A DNA stretch of 64,000 nt from Thermogemmatispora aurantia (GCF_008974285.1 NZ_BKZV01000001.1:1458214-1522213), one strand, 5' to 3'. Counted from the stretch's first letter, positions 43,400 through 52,981 are shown. Notes: generated from the letters alone by a model not told the origin. Translations and numbers: made by a program.

Positions 43400-43408
43400 T
43401 GCTATAAT
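43400..43408 (+). promoter_or_regulatory. Extended -10 promoter of the aldehyde dehydrogenase gene
   Basis: TGcTATAAT (TATAAT 43403-43408), giving a leader of about 115 bases before the ATG at 43532. Confidence 0.6.
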
Positions 43409-43531
43409 GAGGATCGGCTGCCAGCGGCCAGGCCGGCCAGCAGCCAGCAGCCGCTGATCAGAGCCGATCCCGCGCTGTTCCCACAGGGATGACGTGAATG
43501 TGACGATTCTCAGCGAGGAGTGACCTTTTCT

Positions 43532-45028
43532 ATGACACAGCCACACGTCCAGACAGACCTTCCGGCGCGCAGCGAGCCGCCGGTCTTCTATAACTTCATC
43601 GGTGGCCAATGGCGCCCCTCGGCGACTGGGGCCACCTTTGTCAGCACCAACCCGGCCCATTTCTCCGAAATCATCGGCTACTACCAGCAATCGAGCGTCG
43701 CAGACCTTGATGAGGCCGTGCGCGCCGCGCGCCAGGCGCAACCGGCCTGGGCGGCCACACCTGCCCCCCAGCGCGCCGCAATCCTGCAGCGGGCGGCTCA
43801 GATCCTGGAGACGCGCCAGGAAGAGCTGGCGGTCCTCATGACGCGCGAGATGGGCAAGATCCTCAACGAGGCGCGGGGCGAAGTCCAGACGGCCATCGAT
43901 GTTGCCCGTTACATCGCCAGCGACGGCTGGCGTGCCGAAGGCGAGACCGTCCCCTCGGTTCAGCGCGGCAAGCTCTATCTGACCGTGCGCCAGCCGCTAG
44001 GCGTCGTTGGTCTTATCACCCCCTGGAACTTCCCTCTGGCCATTCCCGCCTGGAAAACCTTTCCTGCCCTGCAGGCAGGCAATGCCGTTGTCTTGAAGCC
44101 CGCCAGCGACACCCCCTTGCTGGCTCTCAAGCTGGCCCAGGTCCTGCAGGAAGCCGGTCTTCCTGACGGCCTTTTCAACGTTGTCACCGGGCCTGGTGGC
44201 ACCCTGGGCGAAGCCCTGGCCAGCCATCCCGACGTTAACATGATCTCCCTGACCGGCTCGACCGAAGTCGGACGACGCGTCGCCGAGCTGTGCGGTCGCG
44301 ACCTGCGCCGCTGCGCGCTGGAGTTGGGCGGCAAGAACGCCGTCATCGTGCTGGAGGACGCCGACCTGCCGCGTGCCGTCGCCAGCGTCGCTCTGGGAGC
44401 CTTCGGCACCACTGGCCAGCGCTGCACAGCGACCAGCCGCGTCATCGTCCACCGCGCAGTCGTCTCCGAATTCAGCGAGCGCCTTATTGAAGCCGCCGCC
44501 AGCCTGCGCATCGGTGATGGCCTGCGCGAAGATATCGACATGGGGCCGCTCGTCAACCGAGGGCGCGTGCAGGCCGTGCACGAGTACACGGAGCTGGGCA
44601 AGCGTGAAGGAGCCAGACTTCTGTATGGGGGCAATCCACTACGTGAGGGAGAATACAGCGATGGGGCCTTCTATCAGCCGACCATCTTCGGTGAGGTCCA
44701 GCCCGAGATGCGTATCGCCCGTGAAGAGATCTTCGGTCCCTTCGTCTCCATCATCCCAGTGGCCTCCTACGAAGAGGCCGTCGCCGTCGCCAACAGCACG
44801 ATCTACGGCCTCTCGACGGCCATCTTCACACGCAGCACACACTACACCTTCCGCGCCATGCGCGACATCCAGTCGGGGTTGATCTACGTCAACGCCCCCA
44901 CCACCCGCTCGGAGATCCACATGCCCTTTGGGGGAATGAAGGCCAGCGGCAACGGTCACCGCGAGCTTGGGCCTAACGCCGTCGCCGACTACAGCGAGGT
45001 CAAGACTGTCGCCGTCGTCTACGAATAG
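43532..45028 (+). CDS. NAD(P)-dependent aldehyde dehydrogenase
   Basis: A 498-residue enzyme oxidising an aldehyde to a carboxylate. N166 in TPWNFPLAIP, E264 in LELGGKNA and the nucleophile C298 in TTGQRCTATSR are all present; the C-terminal part PFGGMKASGNGHRELG is family-typical. Overall it resembles semialdehyde or alpha-ketoglutaric semialdehyde dehydrogenases, but I cannot fix the substrate. GAGGAG stands about eleven bases before the ATG at 43532; an upstream GTG at 43520 overlaps that site and is less likely. It is a single-gene unit by context. Confidence 0.93.
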   Translation: MTQPHVQTDLPARSEPPVFYNFIGGQWRPSATGATFVSTNPAHFSEIIGYYQQSSVADLDEAVRAARQAQPAWAATPAPQRAAILQRAAQILETRQEELAVLMTREMGKILNEARGEVQTAIDVARYIASDGWRAEGETVPSVQRGKLYLTVRQPLGVVGLITPWNFPLAIPAWKTFPALQAGNAVVLKPASDTPLLALKLAQVLQEAGLPDGLFNVVTGPGGTLGEALASHPDVNMISLTGSTEVGRRVAELCGRDLRRCALELGGKNAVIVLEDADLPRAVASVALGAFGTTGQRCTATSRVIVHRAVVSEFSERLIEAAASLRIGDGLREDIDMGPLVNRGRVQAVHEYTELGKREGARLLYGGNPLREGEYSDGAFYQPTIFGEVQPEMRIAREEIFGPFVSIIPVASYEEAVAVANSTIYGLSTAIFTRSTHYTFRAMRDIQSGLIYVNAPTTRSEIHMPFGGMKASGNGHRELGPNAVADYSEVKTVAVVYE

Positions 45029-45189
45029 CCTTCCCTCCCCTACGGCAGACAAGGCCAATCACAGGCAGCGGCCTGGCGGCTCCAGGGACCGAACCGGATC
45101 AGGCCGGTCCAGGACGACCAGCAGCACCTGACCCGCCGCGCCGCTGCCCTCCTCTGCCGCTCTCTTCTCGGGGCCAGTGCGGTTCAGGC

Positions 45190-46455
45190 TCAGTTCTGAG
45201 GCGGCTCAAAGAGCGAGAAGAAAGCTTCCCAGACCTCTTGATTCTCCAGCCGTTCGTAGAGCGAGGCCACGCGTGAGTTAATCGTCTCAAAGATCACGCG
45301 CAAGATGCGCGAGAGCACCGAGAGCGCTTCCTCGTAGAACTCCTTGGAGCGCTGCAGATCACCGTGGAGCACCTCATGGCAGAGGGCCGTGAAATTCTCC
45401 ACATCGATGCGATTATTCTGGATAATGAACTTATAGTTCCCCATATAGCGCAGATGCTCGCGCGTTAGCAGAGCCTCCAGCGTATTGGGGTCCAGATCGG
45501 TCCCATTGGCACGGCAGGTCTCGGCCAGGGCCTCCATCGTCCAGTTGATATAGTGCACCAGGGCCGGCAACTGCTCGACCGGACTCTTGCGCTTATACCA
45601 ATCCTGCTCCATGCGGCTGATCAGATTCAGCAGCTCGAAGCTCTCCATGCGCATCCGTTCGGCGGGGCCAGGCAGGCGGACCGTCCGCGCGCCGCGTGAG
45701 GGTGGATGCGGCTCCTCGGCCAAAGGAACGATCAGCCGCTGCTGCACGAGCGCCGCCAGGTCGCGCGCCACCTCCAACTCGGGCCGGCGCAGGCCGGTGG
45801 CGACCTTGCGCACCCAGCGATGGATCGTCACCCGCTGCAGCACCTCGATCACCCGCCCGTTGAAGCTGAGCGGGTAGGGGATCGCCGGCACCAGCTGGAG
45901 CACGGTGCGCATGCCATTGGGCAGATAGAGCTTGAGCTGCTCCCACTCATCCGCATAGCGCACCATCTCCATCGTCACGCGCACGATCTCCAGGTCAAGC
46001 GACTGCTCTCCATAGGGCAGAAAAGCCTGCTTTTTGGGACTGGTAATGAACTCATAGGTGCCTTCACGCCAGAGGGCCAGCTCGCGCGCCGTCCAGAGGG
46101 CCTTCGTACGCAGGGCCTCGTAGAGCTGCTGCTCATTAATGACGCGCATGGCAATCAGGCGCTCGCCGATGCGGCGCCCGAAAGCGTCCTGCAGCTGCTG
46201 GTTAAAGGCTAACTCCACCTCCTGATAGGTGGCCATCCCCAATTGCTGGAGCACATCGCCCAGGGTCAGCGCGCAAGAATCAAGCTCAGAGCAGTTGGCA
46301 ATCTTACCATCGCTGAAATAGAGAATACCGACCCGCCCCTGCTCGTGCTTCAAGTGCAAGGCACCCGTCGCCGACCCCAGCTCCATCATCTGCAGAATTT
46401 CAACCAGCCCGAAATCTCTCAGCGACCCCTGCAAGAGTCTGGTATTCGTCGTCAT
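45190..46455 (-). CDS. DUF4388 (PATAN-type) protein
   Basis: A 421-residue protein. The first ~95 residues are a DUF4388 domain: LLQGSLRDFGLVEILQMMEL, then ATGALHLKHEQGRVGILYFS and DGKIANC. A second section (110-180) contains LQDAFGRRIGERLIAMRVI and YEFITSP. The remaining half is helical and charged. DUF4388 proteins in other bacteria accompany signalling and gliding or two-component systems. ATG 46455 has GGGAG four bases before; the open frame extends to 46506. It converges with the aldehyde dehydrogenase gene. The function is not known. Confidence 0.8.
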   Translation of the reverse strand: MTTNTRLLQGSLRDFGLVEILQMMELGSATGALHLKHEQGRVGILYFSDGKIANCSELDSCALTLGDVLQQLGMATYQEVELAFNQQLQDAFGRRIGERLIAMRVINEQQLYEALRTKALWTARELALWREGTYEFITSPKKQAFLPYGEQSLDLEIVRVTMEMVRYADEWEQLKLYLPNGMRTVLQLVPAIPYPLSFNGRVIEVLQRVTIHRWVRKVATGLRRPELEVARDLAALVQQRLIVPLAEEPHPPSRGARTVRLPGPAERMRMESFELLNLISRMEQDWYKRKSPVEQLPALVHYINWTMEALAETCRANGTDLDPNTLEALLTREHLRYMGNYKFIIQNNRIDVENFTALCHEVLHGDLQRSKEFYEEALSVLSRILRVIFETINSRVASLYERLENQEVWEAFFSLFEPPQN

Positions 46456-46623
46456 AGTTCTCCCTCGAATGGGACTTGCCTCCTCGCCACCTGTCCTATT
46501 CGTCACACGCGGCCAGGCCCGTCCGTTTGCCTGTCAGCTAGCCAGCCAGTGCCTCGGCGCCCCGCTCTCCGCTCGATGCTGCGGAGAGTACACTTGATGC
46601 ATTATAACAGATGCCAAGTCATT

Positions 46624-47889
46624 TCAACAAGCACCGCCCTGCCTTGACGTTCGCCCGCTTTCCTCCAGTGCCGCGCGCAGCAGTGGTTCAAGCGCCTCCC
46701 AGGAATAGCGCGCCTCTACCAGGCGCCGCCCGTTGCGCCCAAGCTGACGCGCCAGTTGCCGATCGCGCAGCAGGGTCACAATGGCCTCATCGAAGTCCCC
46801 TGGCTCGCGTACAAGCACATGCTCACCATCGCGCAGGGCCAGGCCCTCGGCTCCGCGCGGCGTCGTGACCACAGCGCGCTCCAGCGCCAGCGCCTCCAGG
46901 ATCTTGTAGCGAGTGCCCGAACCATGTCGCAGCGGCACCGGCACAACCGCCGCCCGCGCCAGATACGGGCGCACATCAGGAACGGTATCAGTGACAACGA
47001 CCTCCGGCTCACGGCGCAGACAGGCCACCAGCCCATAGCGATCGCGCCCAACCAGCACGAGACGCGCCCGTGGACAGCGACGACGCACGGCGGGCAGAAT
47101 GCGCTCGCTCAGCAAGACCGCCGCCTCCACATTGGGACCATAGCCGAACTCTGCCGGATAGACGATATCCAGCGTCTCCTCCGCTTCGCTTTCGGCTTCA
47201 GCTCCAGCCCTGGCAGCCTCCAGCGCCCGCGGCGGCTCATACTGACGCAAATCGAGAGCGTTCGGCACGACGCGCAGCCGCAGCTCTGCGCCAGCCCCAC
47301 ACACCTGCTGCTGGCGGCAGACATCTTCCTCCGACGGCAGCCAGACCTCATCGGCAGCCGGGAAGCAGCGGCGCTCACGCCGACGAAAGACCAGATGGCG
47401 CAGGCGCGCCTCCTCTGCCTCGCGCGCTGAGCCGGCCAGCTCCGCCAGCTGCAGCGCCAGCTCGCTTTCAACATTATGGCAATCGATAAAGACGTGCAGC
47501 CCACGTCGTTTCAGCACTGGCGCCAGCTCGCTGGCATAGGGATGGACCAGCACGACATGCGTCACCTGCTGCTGCGCCAGCCAGTCCAGCAAGCGCCGAC
47601 GCTGGTCAGCCAGCGAGGGAGCCACATAGCCCGGCCACAGATGGCACAGGCGCAGTCCCAGTGCCCGAACACCATGCGGTGGCACAAAAGCCGCCAGCTC
47701 GGGACGCCGCGGATCAGAGAGCGGCGGCTCCTCCAACGAGACCGGGCCGCCCTCACGCAGGTCCCAGACGGCCAGTCCCTGCGCACCTGCCAGGCGCGCC
47801 AGCAGAGACTGAAGCTGATAAAAGCGGATCTGTAGCCCACCGATGATCGGCGGCGCCACCACCCAGGGAGCAATCAGTGCCAGTCGCAT
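46624..47889 (-). CDS. Glycosyltransferase, GT-B fold
   Basis: A 421-residue protein. The N-terminal half starts MRLALIAPWVVAPPIIGGLQ, the normal opening of GT4-like enzymes with the Gly-rich acceptor loop. The C-terminal half has RRCPRARLVLVGRDRYGLVA, then the donor-site section RHGSGTRYKILEALALERAV followed by TTPRGAEGL, all typical of family 4 transferases. It would add a sugar to a cell-surface or soluble acceptor. The start at 47889 matches the family opening. No other polysaccharide genes adjoin it. Confidence 0.88.
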   Translation of the reverse strand: MRLALIAPWVVAPPIIGGLQIRFYQLQSLLARLAGAQGLAVWDLREGGPVSLEEPPLSDPRRPELAAFVPPHGVRALGLRLCHLWPGYVAPSLADQRRRLLDWLAQQQVTHVVLVHPYASELAPVLKRRGLHVFIDCHNVESELALQLAELAGSAREAEEARLRHLVFRRRERRCFPAADEVWLPSEEDVCRQQQVCGAGAELRLRVVPNALDLRQYEPPRALEAARAGAEAESEAEETLDIVYPAEFGYGPNVEAAVLLSERILPAVRRRCPRARLVLVGRDRYGLVACLRREPEVVVTDTVPDVRPYLARAAVVPVPLRHGSGTRYKILEALALERAVVTTPRGAEGLALRDGEHVLVREPGDFDEAIVTLLRDRQLARQLGRNGRRLVEARYSWEALEPLLRAALEESGRTSRQGGAC

Positions 47890-48137
47890 CGTCTTCGCTA
47901 CCTTAGCCTCCTCCAGAACGAGAGCAAGTCTCACCTCACCACCTCAGCTCACAAGGCCGCCCACCCTGTCACGCCCAGCCTCAGCCGTCCCTCCCCGCGC
48001 GCTCGCCCTCATCAGGAGCATTGTGCGCCACAAGCCTGGTCGCTGTCAAATCCCCCTTTCTGGCGGCGCGGCCCCCAGCTCTCTCCGAACCGGCAGCGTC
48101 ACAACGGGAGAGCATGAAAAAGCCTGCCCACGTTTGT

Positions 48138-48143
48138 TATAAT
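48138..48143 (+). promoter_or_regulatory. -10 element of a probably leaderless transcript
   Basis: A perfect TATAAT ends seven bases before the ATG at 48151, with no ribosome site between, so the transcript would begin at or next to the A of ATG. Confidence 0.55.
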
Positions 48144-48150
48144 TCCGAAC

Positions 48151-48864
48151 ATGAGCATCAAAGATCGTGTCGCCGTCATCACTGGAGCAGGCCGGGGCAT
48201 TGGGCGCGCCACCGCCGAGCGTTTCGCGCGCGAGGGGGCCTTGCTTGTCCTGTTCAGCCGCACACCAGAGCATCTCGACGAGACGCGCGCCCTCATCGAG
48301 CGCCAGGGAGGCCGGGTCCTTGCCATCGCAGGTGACGTGGCCCGCGAAGAAGATGTCGAGCACCTCTTTCAACAGGCCCGCGCTCACTACGGGCGCGTTG
48401 ACATTCTCATCAACAGCGCTGGCATCGTGGCCGTGCGCTCCTTTCGCGAAATGGACACGGCCACCTGGGATCGTGTTCTGGCCGTCAACCTGCGCGGTAC
48501 CTTTCTGTGCTGTCGGGCAGCCTTCCGCCTGATGGCCGAGCAGGGCCAGGGCGTCATCATCAACATCTCATCGCTCTCGGGGGTCAAGGGCGTCGAAAAA
48601 TTCCCCGGCTTGAGCGCTTACAACGTCTCCAAAGCAGGTGTCGCCAGCCTGACCGAGATCCTGGCCCTGGAAGGAAAAGCCCACAACATCCGCGTCTGCG
48701 CCGTCAGTCCAGGGGCAGTTGACACCGACATGCTGCGCCAGGCCGCGCCCCATCTCAAGCCCGGCATGAGAGCAGAGGACATGGCCGAGATCCTGCTTTT
48801 CCTGGCCGACGACAGCGGGCGCATGCTCAGCGGCACCAACCTGGAGATCTACAGCAACGCCTAG
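48151..48864 (+). CDS. Short-chain dehydrogenase/reductase, FabG-like
   Basis: A 237-residue classical SDR. The cofactor motif is TGAGRGIGRA (11-20), followed by NSAG, the catalytic Ser in NISSLSG and Y-x-x-x-K in YNVSKAG. VSPGAVDTDM is the usual strand after the active site. It may reduce a ketone such as 3-ketoacyl thioesters or oxidise a secondary alcohol, using NADP(H) or NAD(H); Arg after the glycine motif (R15) hints at NADP. There is no Shine-Dalgarno, consistent with leaderless initiation. Confidence 0.9.
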   Translation: MSIKDRVAVITGAGRGIGRATAERFAREGALLVLFSRTPEHLDETRALIERQGGRVLAIAGDVAREEDVEHLFQQARAHYGRVDILINSAGIVAVRSFREMDTATWDRVLAVNLRGTFLCCRAAFRLMAEQGQGVIINISSLSGVKGVEKFPGLSAYNVSKAGVASLTEILALEGKAHNIRVCAVSPGAVDTDMLRQAAPHLKPGMRAEDMAEILLFLADDSGRMLSGTNLEIYSNA

Positions 48865-49030
48865 CGAGCGAGCTGAGAGGATCAGTCAGCCGGGGGAGGC
48901 CAGGAGGGCCAGGAGAGCTAGCAGAGTCAGGCGAACCAGTCACAAGAGACGAGCCGACAGGTAGATGGCCGTCCATCATCTACCAGCAGTCGACCAGTGA
49001 GTGGACAAGACGGGAGAACAAGACGGGACT

Positions 49031-49465
49031 ATGGCAACGGTCTACTTAACACGTCGCGCCAGCTTCAGCGCCTCGCATCGGCTCTGGAGCGAAGCCCTCA
49101 GCGAGCGTGAAAACTGGGAGCTTTACGGCAAATGCGCCAATCCCAACGGGCACGGGCATAACTACACCCTGGAGGTGACCCTGCGTGGCGAACCAGACCC
49201 ACACACGGGCATGCTGATGAACCTGGCCGAGTTGCGCGAGATCATGCACCGCGAAATTGTTGACCAGGTCGACCATCGCCATCTCAACTACGACGTGCCC
49301 TGGCTGCGCGAGAGCATTCCCACCACTGAGAACCTGGTCATCAAGTTCTGGGAGCGGCTGGAGGCGGCCCTTCCGCCGGGCCTGCTCTACGAGGTCAGGC
49401 TCATCGAGACCGATAACAACAGCGCCAGCTATCGAGGCGAGCGCCACCCACTCACTCATCCATAA
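49031..49465 (+). CDS. 6-pyruvoyl-tetrahydropterin synthase / QueD family
   Basis: A 144-residue protein. Zinc ligands are H16 (SASHRL) and H41, H43 (NPNGHGHNY), with the catalytic C35 in YGKCANPNGHGH. VDHRHLNYD and PTTENLVIKFWE complete the family pattern. Depending on the organism the enzyme makes 6-carboxytetrahydropterin for queuosine (QueD) or handles tetrahydropterins. No other queuosine or pterin genes are nearby to decide. ATG 49031 fits the family start; the frame is open to a GTG at 49001. Its last 14 bases overlap the convergent exonuclease gene. Confidence 0.88.
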   Translation: MATVYLTRRASFSASHRLWSEALSERENWELYGKCANPNGHGHNYTLEVTLRGEPDPHTGMLMNLAELREIMHREIVDQVDHRHLNYDVPWLRESIPTTENLVIKFWERLEAALPPGLLYEVRLIETDNNSASYRGERHPLTHP

Positions 49466-50645
49466 GTGAGCGGAGGCGGGCCTTCCAATCGCTGTCGCTG
49501 GCCGCATCGTCGCTCTCGCCAATCGTCCAACTGCGGGCGCCATCGGTGAGGCGGGTCGGCTGCGCGGTCAGCGGACGAGGAGAAGAATTGAGGGTACGCA
49601 GGGCAGATTGCGCAGCCTTGCGCACATCGTAGACAGGGTCCTGCAACAGGGAGCGGATCGCCTCGCGGCTGCTCTGGTGCCCCAAGCGGCCCAAAGCTCG
49701 CGCGGCGGCGGCACGTTCATCGGAGGTCGGCGCCTTGAGCAAGGCTTGCAGCTCGGGCGCCAGGCCGGTCAGCGAGAGATCGGCGATCAGGCGCAGGAGC
49801 CGGCTGCGGCGCATGGGATGGCGCAGGCTCAGCAGGGCAGCGCGGCAATCGGCGTAGATCTGCTCCTCGCTCAATAGCCCCTTCGCGCGCGCCTCGGCCA
49901 CCGCCAGCTCGGCAGGCAGTGACGACGACCCGCGCAGAAACGGCTCAATCCAGTCGGCGACTGGTTCCAGCTCGCCAACGTACTCATGAAGCACCAGGAT
50001 ATCGTGATAGTGCTCATCGAGCCAGTAGTAGAGAGCCAGCGTCATCTCAGCGTCCCGCGCCGCATAGGCCACCATCGCCGGCGGCAGCGGACGCCGTGCC
50101 CAATCGGTGCGCTGCAGGCTCTTATCAAGATGGATGCCAAAGGCCCGCTGCAACATTGCCGCTAGCGACGACTCGTTCTGGCCGAAGATCGAGCGGCTTG
50201 CGGCCTCCAGATCAAAATAGTGCGCCACATTCAGACCGCGCTCGGCCATCACATGCAGATCAGCCCCCGCCCCATGCAGCAGAATACTGATCTCCGCATT
50301 CTCGGTCACCACCGCCAGAGGGGAGAGATCAGCGAGGCGCCAGGCATCGATCACAAAGCACTGGCCATCGATCGCCAACTGCAGCAGAGCCAGGCGATGA
50401 GAAGGACCATTCTCGCCCAGGAGCCGCGAGCGACCCTGGACAAACTCGGCATCGACTCCAATGATGCGGGCCGTGCGTAAGATCTCGACAGCGTCGAGCA
50501 ATTGCTCCGGTCGCTCTACATAGATACGCTGCCCCTTGGCCGGCGGGCGACCGGGCGGAGGCGTCGGGCCAAGATAACCCGGCTGAACTTTCTCTTGAGC
50601 GCCTGGTTCCGGCGAAGCATCTCTGTCTTTCAACGCTTCTGCCAT
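49452..50645 (-). CDS. RNase D-like 3'-5' exonuclease fused to HEAT repeats
   Basis: A 397-residue protein. Residues about 35-240 are a DEDDy exonuclease domain: IIGVDAEF (first D and E), LLHGAGADLHVM (second D) and YAARDAEMTLALYYW (Y and last D). RNase D normally continues with HRDC domains; here the last ~110 residues instead hold HEAT-type repeats (ERAAAARALGRLGHQSSREA and VYDVRKAAQSALRTL). The repeats could bind RNA or protein. The domain pair is unusual. ATG 50645 is chosen; the frame opens earlier at 50774 but that part is not protein-like. Confidence 0.82.
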   Translation of the reverse strand: MAEALKDRDASPEPGAQEKVQPGYLGPTPPPGRPPAKGQRIYVERPEQLLDAVEILRTARIIGVDAEFVQGRSRLLGENGPSHRLALLQLAIDGQCFVIDAWRLADLSPLAVVTENAEISILLHGAGADLHVMAERGLNVAHYFDLEAASRSIFGQNESSLAAMLQRAFGIHLDKSLQRTDWARRPLPPAMVAYAARDAEMTLALYYWLDEHYHDILVLHEYVGELEPVADWIEPFLRGSSSLPAELAVAEARAKGLLSEEQIYADCRAALLSLRHPMRRSRLLRLIADLSLTGLAPELQALLKAPTSDERAAAARALGRLGHQSSREAIRSLLQDPVYDVRKAAQSALRTLNSSPRPLTAQPTRLTDGARSWTIGESDDAASDSDWKARLRSLMDE

Positions 50646-50903
50646 CCTGGTCACAAAAGCTAGAAACGCTACCTGACTATCAACCTGGAGGTGTCTCCCA
50701 CTATAGCAGATTTTCGAGCTGACGTACAGACCACAGTTGCCAACCGCCCCGCTCCGCTCCCTTTCTTCACCCAAGCCCCCCCTGATCCACTATGCCTCAC
50801 ACGTCAGTCGCGCAGCCGCGCGGAGACCTGGAGCGGCGTGGCCAGATAAAGCAGCCAGCCACGCCAGCGCTCCTTCATCCCTCAGTAGAGAGCTGCACCA
50901 GCG

Positions 50904-51491
50904 CTAGCTGGCAAGCCCCGGGCGCGTGTCGCGATCGACCAGCTCCAGCTTGCCGCTGACCACGTCGATCACCAGGCCGTGCACTGGCAACTTGGGCAGG
51001 AAGGGACTGTTACGAAGAAATTGCACGACCTCGCGCACATTCTCCTCCAGCTGGGAGAAGGCACCCAGCCAGCGCACCAGACCGGCCTGGTCACCCAGGC
51101 CATAGCGCTCAATCAGGCCTTGCGGCTCCACCCCCAGCGCCTGCATCGAACCAGTCAGCGCCGCCGGATCGACATGGGCCAGACCACAGTTTGTATGGCC
51201 GATCACCAGCACCTCACGCACGCCAAGCAAATAGATAGCCCCCGCCAACGAGCGGACCAGATCACTATTGACTCCTTCACCCTCACGTCCAGGCACGGCC
51301 ACCGTTGCCCCCGCCGTGCGCAGCTCAACCACATCGCCGCGCTCCAGCCCCAGCGCCTGCTCCAGCAGGCCCACCAAACGGCAGTCCATACAGGTCACCA
51401 CCGCCGTCCGCCGCCGAGGCAGATGGCTCAGCGGCGACAACTGATGCGCGGCCACAAAGCGCTGATTATGCTCCAGAACCTCATCCAGCAT
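50904..51491 (-). CDS. Beta-class carbonic anhydrase
   Basis: A 195-residue enzyme for reversible CO2 hydration. Zinc ligands C34, H99 and C102 occur in CMDCR (34-38) and GHTNCG (98-103), and the D36-R38 dyad is intact. GAGAGAGG stands six bases before the ATG at 51491. A GC-rich hairpin without U-run (GGCGTGGC at 50835-50842 with 50858-50865) lies downstream of its stop. Confidence 0.93.
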   Translation of the reverse strand: MLDEVLEHNQRFVAAHQLSPLSHLPRRRTAVVTCMDCRLVGLLEQALGLERGDVVELRTAGATVAVPGREGEGVNSDLVRSLAGAIYLLGVREVLVIGHTNCGLAHVDPAALTGSMQALGVEPQGLIERYGLGDQAGLVRWLGAFSQLEENVREVVQFLRNSPFLPKLPVHGLVIDVVSGKLELVDRDTRPGLAS

Positions 51492-51606
51492 ACTATGCCT
51501 CTCTCGCCGATATTTCTGCTCTGCAGGCCGCTACCTCCACAAACGCCAGCGCCGCCCACACGGTGCACCCCTCTCTCGCAAGGCCAGGCAGGCAGGTCAG
51601 TAAGTG

Positions 51607-51634
51607 AGCAAATGAATGAATGGATGGATGGATG
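51607..51634. repeat. GAAT/GGAT tetranucleotide tract
   Basis: Period-4 units GAAT and GGAT in the spacer between the carbonic anhydrase and phoU genes. Confidence 0.85.
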
Positions 51635-51733
51635 AGTCTCAGTGTAGCACAGTCGTCCGAGACGTGCAACGAGCAGGCCCCGCTGGAGCCTGCCCGGTCC
51701 ACTCTTCCCGCCAGAGTCGGTTTGTCAGCCAGC

Positions 51734-52543
51734 TCACTCCTGTTCGCGCTCGGCAATTGCCGCCTCGCCTTCAACGATGAAGACGATGCGCTCACAGATA
51801 TTGGTGCAGTGATCAGCAACGCGCTCCAGCTTGTGGGCGATCCAGAGCAAGTACGTCGCGCGCTGCAGGATGCGCGGGTCGCTCTGCAGCGCAGGAATCG
51901 CCTGCGCCCCCGCCAGCATGGCCATCAGATCATGGCGCACCAGATGATAGCGCACATCGACCACGTCATCCTCTTGCCAGAGATGGCGGGCCGCCGCCGC
52001 ATCGCGCTGCGCAAAAGCCTGCATCGTGCCCTGCAGCACCCGTCGCGCCTCCTGGCCCAGGTCAAGAATGCCCTGCATAATCGAGGCCTCGCTGACGCCG
52101 CGATGGTGCTCCTGCCGCCCTGCCACCTGAGCCGGCCCAGGACCATTGCCAGAGTCACCATCAGCCAGACGGCTATCCACCTCCACCTGCGAGGCGGCCT
52201 CTGCCCGCAGCGGCATCATGCGCAGAATGATCGTGGCAATGCCCGCCGCCCCATCGCCAATGCGCTCCAGATCACCGGCGATCGAGAGAGCCGCCGTCAG
52301 ATAACGCAGGTCCATCCCTGCCAGCGGCTGCTGGAGGGTCAGTAGCCGGATCGTATGCTCCTCGATAGCGGCACGCAAGCTATCGACACGCGCATCCGCC
52401 TCTATGACCATGCCCGAGCGCGCCTGGTCTCCTGTCCGCAAGGCATCGAGCGCGTTCTTGAGCGCCTCATCAACCATCGCGCCAAGCTGATTGATTTGCT
52501 GATCCAACTCCTGTAGCTCTTTATCTAGCAACGTTCGCGTCAT
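51734..52543 (-). CDS. phoU: Phosphate-signalling complex protein PhoU
   Basis: A 269-residue protein made of two three-helix PhoU bundles. The first has ELDQQINQLGAMVDEALKNA and DLERIGDGAAGIA; the second has RATYLLWIAHKLERVADHCT and NICERIVF. The E/D-R-x-x-D patterns bind metal clusters. PhoU modulates the PstSCAB transporter and PhoR signalling; pst genes are not in this window. About 30 extra residues (ADGDSGNGPGPAQVAG and neighbours) separate the bundles. ATG 52543 has AAGGAGAGAG upstream. Confidence 0.93.
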   Translation of the reverse strand: MTRTLLDKELQELDQQINQLGAMVDEALKNALDALRTGDQARSGMVIEADARVDSLRAAIEEHTIRLLTLQQPLAGMDLRYLTAALSIAGDLERIGDGAAGIATIILRMMPLRAEAASQVEVDSRLADGDSGNGPGPAQVAGRQEHHRGVSEASIMQGILDLGQEARRVLQGTMQAFAQRDAAAARHLWQEDDVVDVRYHLVRHDLMAMLAGAQAIPALQSDPRILQRATYLLWIAHKLERVADHCTNICERIVFIVEGEAAIAEREQE

Positions 52544-52905
52544 CAATCTCTCTCCTTGCACAAAGTCAGCTCGCCTAAAAAGGCAGGCAGGTAACGAAGT
52601 AGGCAGCAAGCAACCAGAATGAATGAGCCTACCAGGCCAGCCAGTCAGTCAGCCAGCCACCAGCAGGCGGGCGAGCGAGCTGGCCCAGACCTGCCGCCTT
52701 GCGATCCGCGCTTCCCTGCTGCCGCCGGACCCGACCGGCCATCTGCCAGCATAAGGGTAGGCTGCGATGGCCGCAAGCCCTCACCCCGTCCAGTGTACCA
52801 CATTTTTCTCTGAAAAGATAGAGTATTATTGCAATCTCCTCCTCTAACCTTTAGGGATAGGCGAAAAGCATTGCAGCCGGCCAGACAGCGGATCGGCGCC
52901 TCCAA

Positions 52906-52934
52906 TTGACAGCAGGCGGCAGCGGTGCTAGAGT
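52906..52934 (+). promoter_or_regulatory. Promoter of the PIG-L deacetylase gene
   Basis: TTGACA (52906-52911), an exact 17-base spacer, TAGAGT (52929-52934). The leader is about 40 bases. GAAT and CAGC/CAGT tetranucleotide tracts lie further upstream, at about 52615-52660. Confidence 0.7.
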
Positions 52935-52981
52935 AGAGCAGGTTCCACGCAGCTAGCTCGTACAAAGAGGATAGAGAGAAC

